A stretch of 64,000 bases of DNA, from positions 2,046,001 to 2,110,000 of the forward strand of contig NZ_CP100595.1 in NCBI RefSeq assembly GCF_024267655.1, read 5' to 3'. Source of the DNA: Arcobacter roscoffensis (GTDB lineage Bacteria > Campylobacterota > Campylobacteria > Campylobacterales > Arcobacteraceae). The notes under the pieces are model-generated. The model was not told the DNA's origin, did not search any database, and worked only from the letters and a program-made list of their open reading frames with translations. Both the position numbers and the translations under genes were made by a program. Positions 52,238-59,931 of the stretch are shown one piece after another (positions within the stretch are counted from its first letter, which is position 1; every line of letters begins with the position of its first letter).

Positions 52238-53380
52238 TTAGAATTTATAAGATGCGTAAAGTCTTGACTGGTATTCATTACTAGCATTATCTAGCTGTCC
52301 ATGTAACCATCTTAAAGAAAGGTCTTTAGATACATTATAATCAAGTATAAAATCTGTTTCTTTTGTAGTAGAACTTGTACTTGTTTTCCAACTTATATGC
52401 ATAATATTTGCAGATAAGTCTTCTGTAAATTTATACCCAGCTTCTACTTTTGTTGCTTTCATATCTGCTGAGTATCTAGAGCCTGCATACCAACTCCATG
52501 TATAAATATAATCAGCTCCGTTTCCTAGATGCCAAGCATCAACTCCACCATCTTTTGAAACTTCACTGTATGAAGCAGCTAAAGATAAATCATTTATATT
52601 TGTTGAGGCTTTTAAAGCATAAGCATTTCCATCATTATTTGCTGCACCATTATCATCAGAACCATAATATTGAGCACCTAATTTAAAGGCATCAAAATCA
52701 TACTCAGCATTTAAATAGTAAATACTTACATCTTTAGTATTATTAGCTACTAAATCTTTTGCTTCAACATATTGACCTACTAAACTTAAATTTTCGATTG
52801 ACTTGTTAGTTGCATAAATAGAAAATACTCCATCACCTAATTTTTCAAAAGAAGGAGCACCCTCTTTTCCATCAGTTCTTCCTTGGTACTTATTTACATA
52901 CATTAAAGAAATTGAAGTATCTTTTATATCTGTATTTGTTAAAGTAGCAGCTTGAAAAGATTCTTTAAAGATTCTTGAACCAGAAGAAGCTATAAGTGGT
53001 GTTGCCAAGTATTGTCTACCTACTTTTACTGTTGTATTATCCATCTTGTACTGAATATAAGCTTGAGATAAAACTGCACCACTAACATTTTGATCTGCAT
53101 CATAAGCATTTGGATTTTCATCTAAATCTTCAGTGCCTACTGATGCACCTTGAAAAGTAAATCCTGAACTTAAACCATTGTAATCACCTGTAATATATGA
53201 AAGGTTTAAACCATTTGTCCAAATATTAACTGTTTTTGAATCACTACTCTCTTTTTGATAAAACTGTGATTTTAACTCACCTGATACCTTTCCATTTGAA
53301 AAGGCTTCTGATAAACTACCTGCATTTGCTGTATTAAAAATTGCTAATGTAGCTATTAAACTAAGACTTAATTTTTTCAC
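52238..53380 (-). CDS. OprD-family outer-membrane porin
   Basis: 380 residues. Signal peptide KKLSLSLIATLAIFNTANAG with cleavage after ANA, then GSLSEAFSNGKVSGELKSQF, the start of OprD-type porins in Campylobacterota, and a beta-barrel to the terminal RLYASYKF ending in Phe. The start chosen is GTG at 53378-53380: it has AAGGAG 7 bases ahead and gives a clean signal peptide. The ATG at 53407 would add nine residues and lacks a good site. OprD porins admit small organic substrates. The operator-like palindrome lies 53-80 bases upstream, so it is probably induced together with the ridA-BCCT run. Confidence 0.88.
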   Translation of the reverse strand: MKKLSLSLIATLAIFNTANAGSLSEAFSNGKVSGELKSQFYQKESSDSKTVNIWTNGLNLSYITGDYNGLSSGFTFQGASVGTEDLDENPNAYDADQNVSGAVLSQAYIQYKMDNTTVKVGRQYLATPLIASSGSRIFKESFQAATLTNTDIKDTSISLMYVNKYQGRTDGKEGAPSFEKLGDGVFSIYATNKSIENLSLVGQYVEAKDLVANNTKDVSIYYLNAEYDFDAFKLGAQYYGSDDNGAANNDGNAYALKASTNINDLSLAASYSEVSKDGGVDAWHLGNGADYIYTWSWYAGSRYSADMKATKVEAGYKFTEDLSANIMHISWKTSTSSTTKETDFILDYNVSKDLSLRWLHGQLDNASNEYQSRLYASYKF

Positions 53381-53432
53381 TTTTTCTCTCCTTAAAGTTA
53401 AGTTCAAAAATTTTATCCGATGATTACTTTAA

Positions 53433-53460
53433 GTAAACTTAAAATATATTATAAGTTTAC
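53433..53460 (-). promoter_or_regulatory. Putative GntR operator upstream of porin
   Basis: GTAAACTTA (53433-53441), 10-base spacer, TAAGTTTAC (53452-53460). The 28 bases differ from the ridA copy at one spacer position, and the match extends a further 6 bases (ATTAA) to the right. It lies between the porin gene and the GntR gene at 53605. Confidence 0.7.
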
Positions 53461-53604
53461 ATTAAGTTAAAGTGTAAAAAAAGTGTAATGCCTTAAAGGA
53501 TTTAGATTGAATTTTCAAGCTAATATTATCTATCGAAGCTCAGTTTTCAATAGATTTTATTGTTTTTGTAAGTTTTTAATATTTGCAGAAATATTTTTGA
53601 ATTG

Positions 53605-54249
53605 TTAAATTGAGTTTTTTTTCACGAAGTTTTCTATATAGTCTATAATCTCATCAACATATTTTACAGCATCATCTTCATTTTCATCATATACTGCTTT
53701 TAATATCTTTTTATGTAAATCTCTAACTACAATATTATCTTCTTTTTTTGAATAGTAATACCAAAATCTTCTTGATAAACCTTGTACATTTCTAAGCTCT
53801 TCATAAATAAAAAAATTCTTTGATGCCTTTGATAAAACTTCTTGTCTTTTTTCTAGCCAGTTTAAGAATTCAGGCTCTGTTAGGTCATCTACAGAGTCTA
53901 ATAACTCAGCAATATTATCTTTATCTACTTGAGTAAGTCTTTTTATGGCACATTCTACACAAGTTTTTAAAATAGGTCTTCTCATTTCTAAAAGTTGTAA
54001 TTGTATTGATGAGTTCATCTCTGGAATCATAATACCTAATTTAGAAAAGTTAATTAAAAAGCGTTTTGATAATAAAAGTAGAGCTTCACGAACAGGTGTT
54101 CTTCCAGCACCTAACATATCACAAATCTCTTTTTCTGTTAAAACACTTCCTGGTTCAATCTCACAAAAGACAATCATTTGTTCTAACTGTTTATAAACTT
54201 GTTCTGTAATTGTTTGGGTTTTAGATCTTTTTATTTTTTTTACGCTCAT
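53605..54249 (-). CDS. GntR-family regulator, FCD type (copy 2)
   Basis: 214 residues, paralogue of the regulator at 41584. Winged HTH (about 15-75; TEQVYKQLEQMIVFCEIEPG, ICDMLGAGRTPVREALLLL) and FCD domain (from about 85; MRRPILKTCVECAIKRLTQV). The two copies lie at opposite ends of the locus on the same strand. The FCD metal-binding His pattern is only partly visible, so ligand type is not predicted. It is upstream of the porin and its operator and is the most likely protein to bind the 28-bp palindromes. Confidence 0.9.
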   Translation of the reverse strand: MSVKKIKRSKTQTITEQVYKQLEQMIVFCEIEPGSVLTEKEICDMLGAGRTPVREALLLLSKRFLINFSKLGIMIPEMNSSIQLQLLEMRRPILKTCVECAIKRLTQVDKDNIAELLDSVDDLTEPEFLNWLEKRQEVLSKASKNFFIYEELRNVQGLSRRFWYYYSKKEDNIVVRDLHKKILKAVYDENEDDAVKYVDEIIDYIENFVKKNSI

Positions 54250-54301
54250 TGTACTATAGCCTATTTTATTATTTTCATTTATATGATATGTTATTAACCA
54301 A

Positions 54302-54321
54302 GGCTAGTGATAAAACTAGCC
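54302..54321 (-). terminator. Hairpin after glnS
   Basis: GGCTAGT and ACTAGCC pair perfectly around a 6-base loop, 18 bases past the glnS stop on the minus strand. There is no T run, so efficiency is uncertain. Confidence 0.4.
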
Positions 54322-54338
54322 GTGATAGTAATATTACC

Positions 54339-56603
54339 TTATTTTAAAGCTTCTGCTACTAATTTATTTACAATCTGAGGATTTGCTTTTCCACCTGTAG
54401 CTTTTAAAACTTGCCCTACAAAGAAGCCTAAAAGTTTATTATTTCCTGCTTTGAATTTTTCTACATTATCAGGATTTTTTGAAATCACCTCATCAATTAT
54501 AGGAGAAATTACAGCTGGGTCACTTATTTGAACTAAACCTTTTTCTTCTACTATTTGTTTTGGTTCTTTTCCTGTTTTTGCCATTTCTTCAAATATTTGT
54601 TTTGCAATTTTTGAAGAAATAGTTTTATCATCAAGCATAGCCACTAAAGAGGCTACTTGTTTTTCATTAAACTTTATTTCAGCTGTGTCTTGTTCTTTTA
54701 GAACTCTTGCTACTTCTGTTACTACTATATTTGCTAAACTAACTTTACTATTTTTTATGTTTTCTAAAGCTTTTTCATAAAATGAAGAAAGAGATTCATC
54801 TCTTGCTAAAGTATTTGAAACAGCATCGTTTAAACCATAGTTTTTAGTATACTTTTCATAAAGTGCTTTTTGTGCATCAGTCATAGGAGCTTCAACACCG
54901 TCAATTTGCACTTTTTTTTCTTGAGCTTTTGGTGTAGCTTTTTCTTGTGGTTTTGCTTTTTGAGTTTTCTTACCCCAAGAGTCTTTTAATCCTACGATTT
55001 TATTAAATACTGGATTTTCTTCACAATAATCAACAGGGTCAGCATAGAAATAACCTTGTCTTTCAAACTGGAATCTTTCATCAGGTTTTTCAGTAATCAC
55101 AGCAGGTTCTATCAAAGCATCTTTTATAATCTTAAGTGAAGTGGGATTTAAATCATCTAAGCTTTCAGGTGCTTCATTTTTATAAAGTCTATCATAAAGT
55201 CTTACTTCAACTTTTTTAGCCTCTTTTGCACTAACCCATTGAATAGCACTTTTTACTTTTATTCCACTTGTATCACTTCCACTTTTTGAGTCAGCGTAAT
55301 ATTGGGCTTTAATTTCAGTGATATTACCTTCATTATCTTTTACTACTTCTTTACAAGCAATAATATATCCATGTCTTAATCTTACAGGCTGTTCAGGTGT
55401 TAATCTATAAAACCCTTTTGGAGGATTTTCACTAAAATCTTCTCTTTCTATATAAAGTTCACCACTAAAAGGTATCTTTCTTGTACCTTCTTTTGGTACA
55501 TCATGAGGATAATATGAAGCTTCAAGCTCTTCACTTCCTTCATAGTTTTCAATAGTTACTTTTAAAGGATCAAGTACAGCCATAACTCTTGGAACTTTTG
55601 TATTTAAATCATCTCTAATTGAGTACTCTAACTGAGCTACATCAACCATAGAATTTGCTTTTGCAATACCTATTTGATCACAGAAGTTTAAAATAGACTC
55701 TTTTGTATACCCTCTTCTTTTATATCCAGCAATTGTAGGCATTCTAGGATCATCCCAACCACTAACATAATTTCCATCAACTAACTCTAAAAGCTTTCTT
55801 TTACTCATAACTGTATAGTTTATACCAAGTCTTGCAAACTCATGTTGATATGGTCTTGGAGGAGTTAACTCTAAAGTGTCTAAAACCCAATTATAAATAT
55901 CTCTATTATTTTCAAACTCTAAAGTACAAATAGAGTGAGTTACACCTTCGATGTAATCAGATAAACAATGAGCAAAATCATACATAGGATAAATACACCA
56001 CTTATCACCTGTTCTAAAATGATGTGCATGTCTAATTCTATATAGAAGTGGGTCTCTAAGCTTCATATTTGCTGCACCCATATCAATCTTTGCTCTTAAC
56101 ACATGTTCTCCATCTTTGAACTCACCATTTTTCATTTTCTCAAAAAGGTCTAAATTTTCTTCTATGGTTCTATTTGCATATTCGCTTCTTTTACCAGCTT
56201 GTGTAACAGTACCTCTGAACTCTCTCATTTGTTCTTCATCCACACTATCTACATATGCTTTACCCATTTTAATAAGCTGTACTGCGTACTCATATATTTT
56301 TTGGAAATAATCAGATGTAAAATATACACTTTTCCCCCAATCAAAACCAAGCCACTGTACAGCATCTTTTAATGCTTCTACATACTTTGTGTCTTCTTTT
56401 GTAGGGTTTGTATCATCCATTCTTAGATTACAATGACCATCGTAATCACTTGCAATACCAAAATTTATACAGATTGATTTAGCATGTCCTATATGAGGGA
56501 AACCATTTGGTTCAGGAGGAAATCTTGTAACTACCTCTTTATATTTACCAGCTTTTAAGTCCTCTTCTACTTTAACACGTAAAAAATCTTTATTCTCACT
56601 CAT
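54339..56603 (-). CDS. glnS: Glutaminyl-tRNA synthetase with YqeY-like tail
   Basis: 754 residues. The class I catalytic core (about 1-330) shows PHIGHAKSICINFG at 37-40 for the HIGH motif and YTVMSKRKLL for the KMSKS loop, with the GlnRS-specific YDFAHCLSDYIEGVTHSICT. The anticodon-binding beta barrels run to about 550. A C-terminal extension of about 170 residues (VSNTLARDESLSSFYEKALE, LAKQIFEEMAKTGKEPKQIV, NPQIVNKLVAEAL) is a GatB/YqeY domain, as in Deinococcus GlnRS. It charges tRNA-Gln directly. Campylobacterota studied classically use the indirect GatCAB route, so a GlnRS here may be acquired. Transcribed alone, divergent from an ABC-F gene. Confidence 0.95.
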   Translation of the reverse strand: MSENKDFLRVKVEEDLKAGKYKEVVTRFPPEPNGFPHIGHAKSICINFGIASDYDGHCNLRMDDTNPTKEDTKYVEALKDAVQWLGFDWGKSVYFTSDYFQKIYEYAVQLIKMGKAYVDSVDEEQMREFRGTVTQAGKRSEYANRTIEENLDLFEKMKNGEFKDGEHVLRAKIDMGAANMKLRDPLLYRIRHAHHFRTGDKWCIYPMYDFAHCLSDYIEGVTHSICTLEFENNRDIYNWVLDTLELTPPRPYQHEFARLGINYTVMSKRKLLELVDGNYVSGWDDPRMPTIAGYKRRGYTKESILNFCDQIGIAKANSMVDVAQLEYSIRDDLNTKVPRVMAVLDPLKVTIENYEGSEELEASYYPHDVPKEGTRKIPFSGELYIEREDFSENPPKGFYRLTPEQPVRLRHGYIIACKEVVKDNEGNITEIKAQYYADSKSGSDTSGIKVKSAIQWVSAKEAKKVEVRLYDRLYKNEAPESLDDLNPTSLKIIKDALIEPAVITEKPDERFQFERQGYFYADPVDYCEENPVFNKIVGLKDSWGKKTQKAKPQEKATPKAQEKKVQIDGVEAPMTDAQKALYEKYTKNYGLNDAVSNTLARDESLSSFYEKALENIKNSKVSLANIVVTEVARVLKEQDTAEIKFNEKQVASLVAMLDDKTISSKIAKQIFEEMAKTGKEPKQIVEEKGLVQISDPAVISPIIDEVISKNPDNVEKFKAGNNKLLGFFVGQVLKATGGKANPQIVNKLVAEALK

Positions 56604-56755
56604 TATTATTAAACCTTTTGAAACTTTTATAAGGCGGATATTTTATCAAATTAGTGCTTATATCATCTTTTCAAGACAATTTATATTTGATTTATATGTA
56701 TCTAACTGTCTATATCATATAATCCTTTTCTTAAAAAACTGCAAAAAAGAGAATT

Positions 56756-58480
56756 ATGATTGAATTAATAAATATATCAAAAAGCTATCCAACTGGGGAA
56801 CTATATAATGATTTAAACCTTAGAGTAAACCAAGGGAATAAAATAGGATTAGTAGGAAGAAATGGTACTGGAAAATCAACACTTTTTAAACTAATATTAG
56901 GTGAAGAACCACAAGATACAGGAGAGATTAAATTTCCAAAAGCTTATAGAATTGGTGCTTTAAAACAGTATTTTGATTTTACTGAGAAAAAACTAATAGA
57001 TGAAACAGCACTTGCTTTAAATGAAGATGATAAATATGATATTTACAAAGCTGAAAAAATGTTATTTGGTCTTGGATTTAGTGAAGAAGACTTAGAAAAA
57101 GACCCAAAATCTTTCTCAGGTGGTTATCAAATAAGAATAAACCTAGCAAAACTACTGCTTACTGAGCCAAATATGCTTTTACTAGATGAGCCTACTAACT
57201 ACTTAGATATTTTATCAATTAGATGGTTAAAAGCCTTTTTAAAGTCTTTTCAAGGGGAAGTTATTTTAATCACGCACGATAGAGAGTTTATGGATAGCGT
57301 GTGTACTCATACACTTGGAATAATAAGAAGAAGTGCTTTTATGGTTCAAGGTGGTACTAGAAAGTTTTATGAGCAAATCCTAGCAAATGAAGAACACCAC
57401 GAAAAACAAAAAATAGCACAAGAAAAAAAGATAAAAGATTTAGAAGAGTTTATCGCTAAAAACAAAGCAAGAGCAGCAACAGCAACACTTGCCCAATCAA
57501 AAGTAAAAATACTAGAAAAAATGGAAATCCTAGAAGATATAGACTATGATGCCAACCTAAACTTTGACTTCAACTATAAAGATACAGCAGCTAAGTTTTT
57601 ACTTGAAGTAGAAGACTTAAGCTTTGGATATACATCTGATAATATACTATTTAAAAATATCAACTTTGCCCTTTCAAAAGGTGAGACTATAGGTATCATA
57701 GGGAAAAATGGTAAGGGTAAATCTACGCTATTAAATACAATAGCAAAAGAACTTGAAGCTTTAAGTGGAAATGTAAAATACCACCCTTCATGTGAATATG
57801 GACACTTTGGACAAACAAATATTTCACATTTAAACAAAGACAACACTATCATGGATGAAATTTATAGTGTAAATCATAAACTTCCAGAAGCAGTTATTAG
57901 AAGTATATGTGGTCTTATGATGTTTAGTGGAGATAATGCAAAAAAGAAAATCTCACTTCTTTCAGGTGGTGAAAAATCAAGAGTAATGCTTGGAAAAATC
58001 ATCGCACAAGATGTAAACTTACTTTTCCTAGATGAGCCTACAAACCACTTAGATATAGACTCTATTGATGCACTTACAACAGCTATCAAAGCTTTTGAGG
58101 GTTCTTGTATGATTGTAACGCACTCAGAAGAGTTACTAAGAGCTGTTTGTGATAGACTTATCATCTTTACAAATGATGGCGCTGATTACTTCAATGGAAC
58201 ATACGATGAGTTCTTAGAAAAAGGTGGTTGGGATGATGGTCAAGATGAACCAAAGAAAAAAGCAGTAAAACCTAAAAGAAATAAAAAAGAGATTAGAAAA
58301 CTAAGATCAATTATCGTAGCTGAAAAAAGTAAAGCTACAAAACCACTAAAACTTGAAATAGAAGAGATTGAAGCTTTAGAGGGAGTTGAAAAACAGAAAA
58401 AACAAGCAAGATTAGCAGAACTTCAAAATGAACTTGAAAAACTAAATGCCGAGTTTGAAAAAAGAATGGATGAAGTTTAA
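56756..58480 (+). CDS. ABC-F family ATPase
   Basis: 574 residues, two nucleotide-binding domains and no membrane segments. Walker A: GRNGTGKST (about 36-44) and GKNGKGKST (about 317-325). Signatures: FSGGYQIR and LSGGEKSR. Walker B: LLLDEPTNYLD and LFLDEPTNHLD. The C-terminal 75 residues are a Lys/Glu-rich coiled coil (KLEIEEIEALEGVEKQKKQA). Distinct from the longer ABC-F protein at 25709. Likely a translation factor acting on the ribosome. It has a strong intrinsic terminator 2 bases after its stop. Confidence 0.9.
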   Translation: MIELINISKSYPTGELYNDLNLRVNQGNKIGLVGRNGTGKSTLFKLILGEEPQDTGEIKFPKAYRIGALKQYFDFTEKKLIDETALALNEDDKYDIYKAEKMLFGLGFSEEDLEKDPKSFSGGYQIRINLAKLLLTEPNMLLLDEPTNYLDILSIRWLKAFLKSFQGEVILITHDREFMDSVCTHTLGIIRRSAFMVQGGTRKFYEQILANEEHHEKQKIAQEKKIKDLEEFIAKNKARAATATLAQSKVKILEKMEILEDIDYDANLNFDFNYKDTAAKFLLEVEDLSFGYTSDNILFKNINFALSKGETIGIIGKNGKGKSTLLNTIAKELEALSGNVKYHPSCEYGHFGQTNISHLNKDNTIMDEIYSVNHKLPEAVIRSICGLMMFSGDNAKKKISLLSGGEKSRVMLGKIIAQDVNLLFLDEPTNHLDIDSIDALTTAIKAFEGSCMIVTHSEELLRAVCDRLIIFTNDGADYFNGTYDEFLEKGGWDDGQDEPKKKAVKPKRNKKEIRKLRSIIVAEKSKATKPLKLEIEEIEALEGVEKQKKQARLAELQNELEKLNAEFEKRMDEV

Positions 58481-58481
58481 T

Positions 58482-58514
58482 AAAAAAAGACTGGCAAATA
58501 GCTGGTCTTTTTTT
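58482..58514 (+). terminator. Intrinsic terminator of ABC-F gene
   Basis: AAAAAAAGAC and GTCTTTTTTT form a 10-bp stem, extended inward by G-T and G-C pairs (TGGC/GCTG), with the T run continuing into the flank. Confidence 0.8.
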
Positions 58515-58704
58515 GTTTATTAAGCTGCTAAACTTATAAAGTTTTCTTATATATAAAAATAACACTATAATATTATTGTTTTATTATAAAAATTCTTCAA
58601 TTATTTATCTACAAATATCTCATATTTTACATAATTTTCTTTTGAAACGATTCTTTTTAACTATTTATTGATTATAATGATAACAATAATAACAAAGGAT
58701 TAAG

Positions 58705-59667
58705 TTGGAATTCTTATCTTCTAGATTTAAAATAATTTTTGCATATGCTTTATTTGGTTCATTATGGATCTTTTATTCAGATAAACTGGTATCTATTTTA
58801 GTAAATGATATTAAAACATTAAACACAATTCAATCATATAAAGGTTGGTTTTTTATTTTTATTACGTCTTTACTACTTTTATATTTAATAAAACATTTTG
58901 AAAAGCAAAGAAATAAAATAGAAAAAAAACTAAGAGAGAAAGACTTACTACTTATACAACAATCAAAAATGGCCACAATGGGAGAAATGATTGATAATAT
59001 TGCACACCAATGGAAGCAACCTTTAAATAATATTTCAACTTGTTCAACAGGAGTAAAGCTACAAAAAGAGTTAGATATTCTTTCCAATGAAAACTTAATA
59101 AAAGAAATGACAAATATCCATGACTCAGTAAAATACCTATCAGAAACAATAGATGATTTCAGAGATTTTTTTAATACAGATAAAACAAAAAAAGAATTTT
59201 CTTTAGAAAAATGTATTGATAAAGTTTTTTTACTTGTAACTTCAAAACTTAAAAATAGAAATATTCAGATAATAAAAAACATACAAGAAGATAAGATTGT
59301 AGCTGTAGAAAATGAGATAGTTCAAGTGATTATAAATATAATAAATAATGCCATAGATGCTTTAGATAATTCTATGTATGAAAACAGATATATTTTTGTA
59401 GATACACAAAGTAAAGACAATCAAATCTATATTTCAATAAAAGATAATGCACAAGGTATAAATGAAAATATAATAGAAAAAATATTTGAATCTAGATTTA
59501 CCACAAAAAAAGAAGGAAAAGGTACAGGTATAGGACTTTATATGAGTAAAGTTATCATCAATTCATACAATGGTACAATTGAAGCTAAAAACTGTAAGTT
59601 TGAATATAAAAACAAAGAGTATGTTGGTGCAAAATTTGAGGTTTGTATTCCAATTGAGTCTAATTAA
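58705..59667 (+). CDS. Membrane sensor histidine kinase
   Basis: 320 residues, starting with TTG after AAAGGATTAAG. Two membrane segments (about 8-28 and 48-66) enclose a very short loop, so there is no sizeable sensor domain. The kinase core has the H-box NIAHQWKQPLNNISTCSTG with the phospho-acceptor His, the N-box INIINNAIDAL, the G1 box KDNAQGI and the G2 box GKGTGIGLYMSK. It is closely similar in its core to the larger kinase at 59932, with matching H-box and C-terminal KxEVxIP ends. No response regulator is adjacent, so its partner lies elsewhere. It ends in a 4-base overlap with a converging remnant. Confidence 0.88.
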   Translation: MEFLSSRFKIIFAYALFGSLWIFYSDKLVSILVNDIKTLNTIQSYKGWFFIFITSLLLLYLIKHFEKQRNKIEKKLREKDLLLIQQSKMATMGEMIDNIAHQWKQPLNNISTCSTGVKLQKELDILSNENLIKEMTNIHDSVKYLSETIDDFRDFFNTDKTKKEFSLEKCIDKVFLLVTSKLKNRNIQIIKNIQEDKIVAVENEIVQVIINIINNAIDALDNSMYENRYIFVDTQSKDNQIYISIKDNAQGINENIIEKIFESRFTTKKEGKGTGIGLYMSKVIINSYNGTIEAKNCKFEYKNKEYVGAKFEVCIPIESN

Positions 59668-59885
59668 TTTCTATTATATTCAACTCTATTTCTTCCTTTT
59701 TCTTTTGCTTCATATAAAGCTTTATCAGCACGTGCAATAAGTTCATCTATATTTTCATCTGTCCAAGTAAGATTTAAATCAATTGCTTTAGGATACTGAA
59801 TATCTTGTTTACGTATTTTACTAGTAAACTCCTCTAAGGGTCGTCCTAAATATTTTTTTATGAAATAATATATGATAAACCACAA
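59664..59885 (-). pseudogene. Remnant of a membrane GGDEF protein
   Basis: 73 residues consisting of a membrane segment (LWFIIYYFIKKYLGRPLEEF), about 20 residues of linker, then directly ELIARADKALYEAKEKGRNR, the final helix of a GGDEF domain. The catalytic GGDEF portion, about 150 residues, is missing, so an internal deletion has removed it. The open frame upstream continues as membrane sequence (ILVNSIIKTIA) into the 3' end of the kinase at 59932 with no proper start; only a TTG is available. It is a decayed gene and is unlikely to have activity. Confidence 0.8.
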
Positions 59886-59931
59886 TGCAATTGTTTTGAT
59901 AATAGAATTAACTAAGATTAAAAATATAAAG

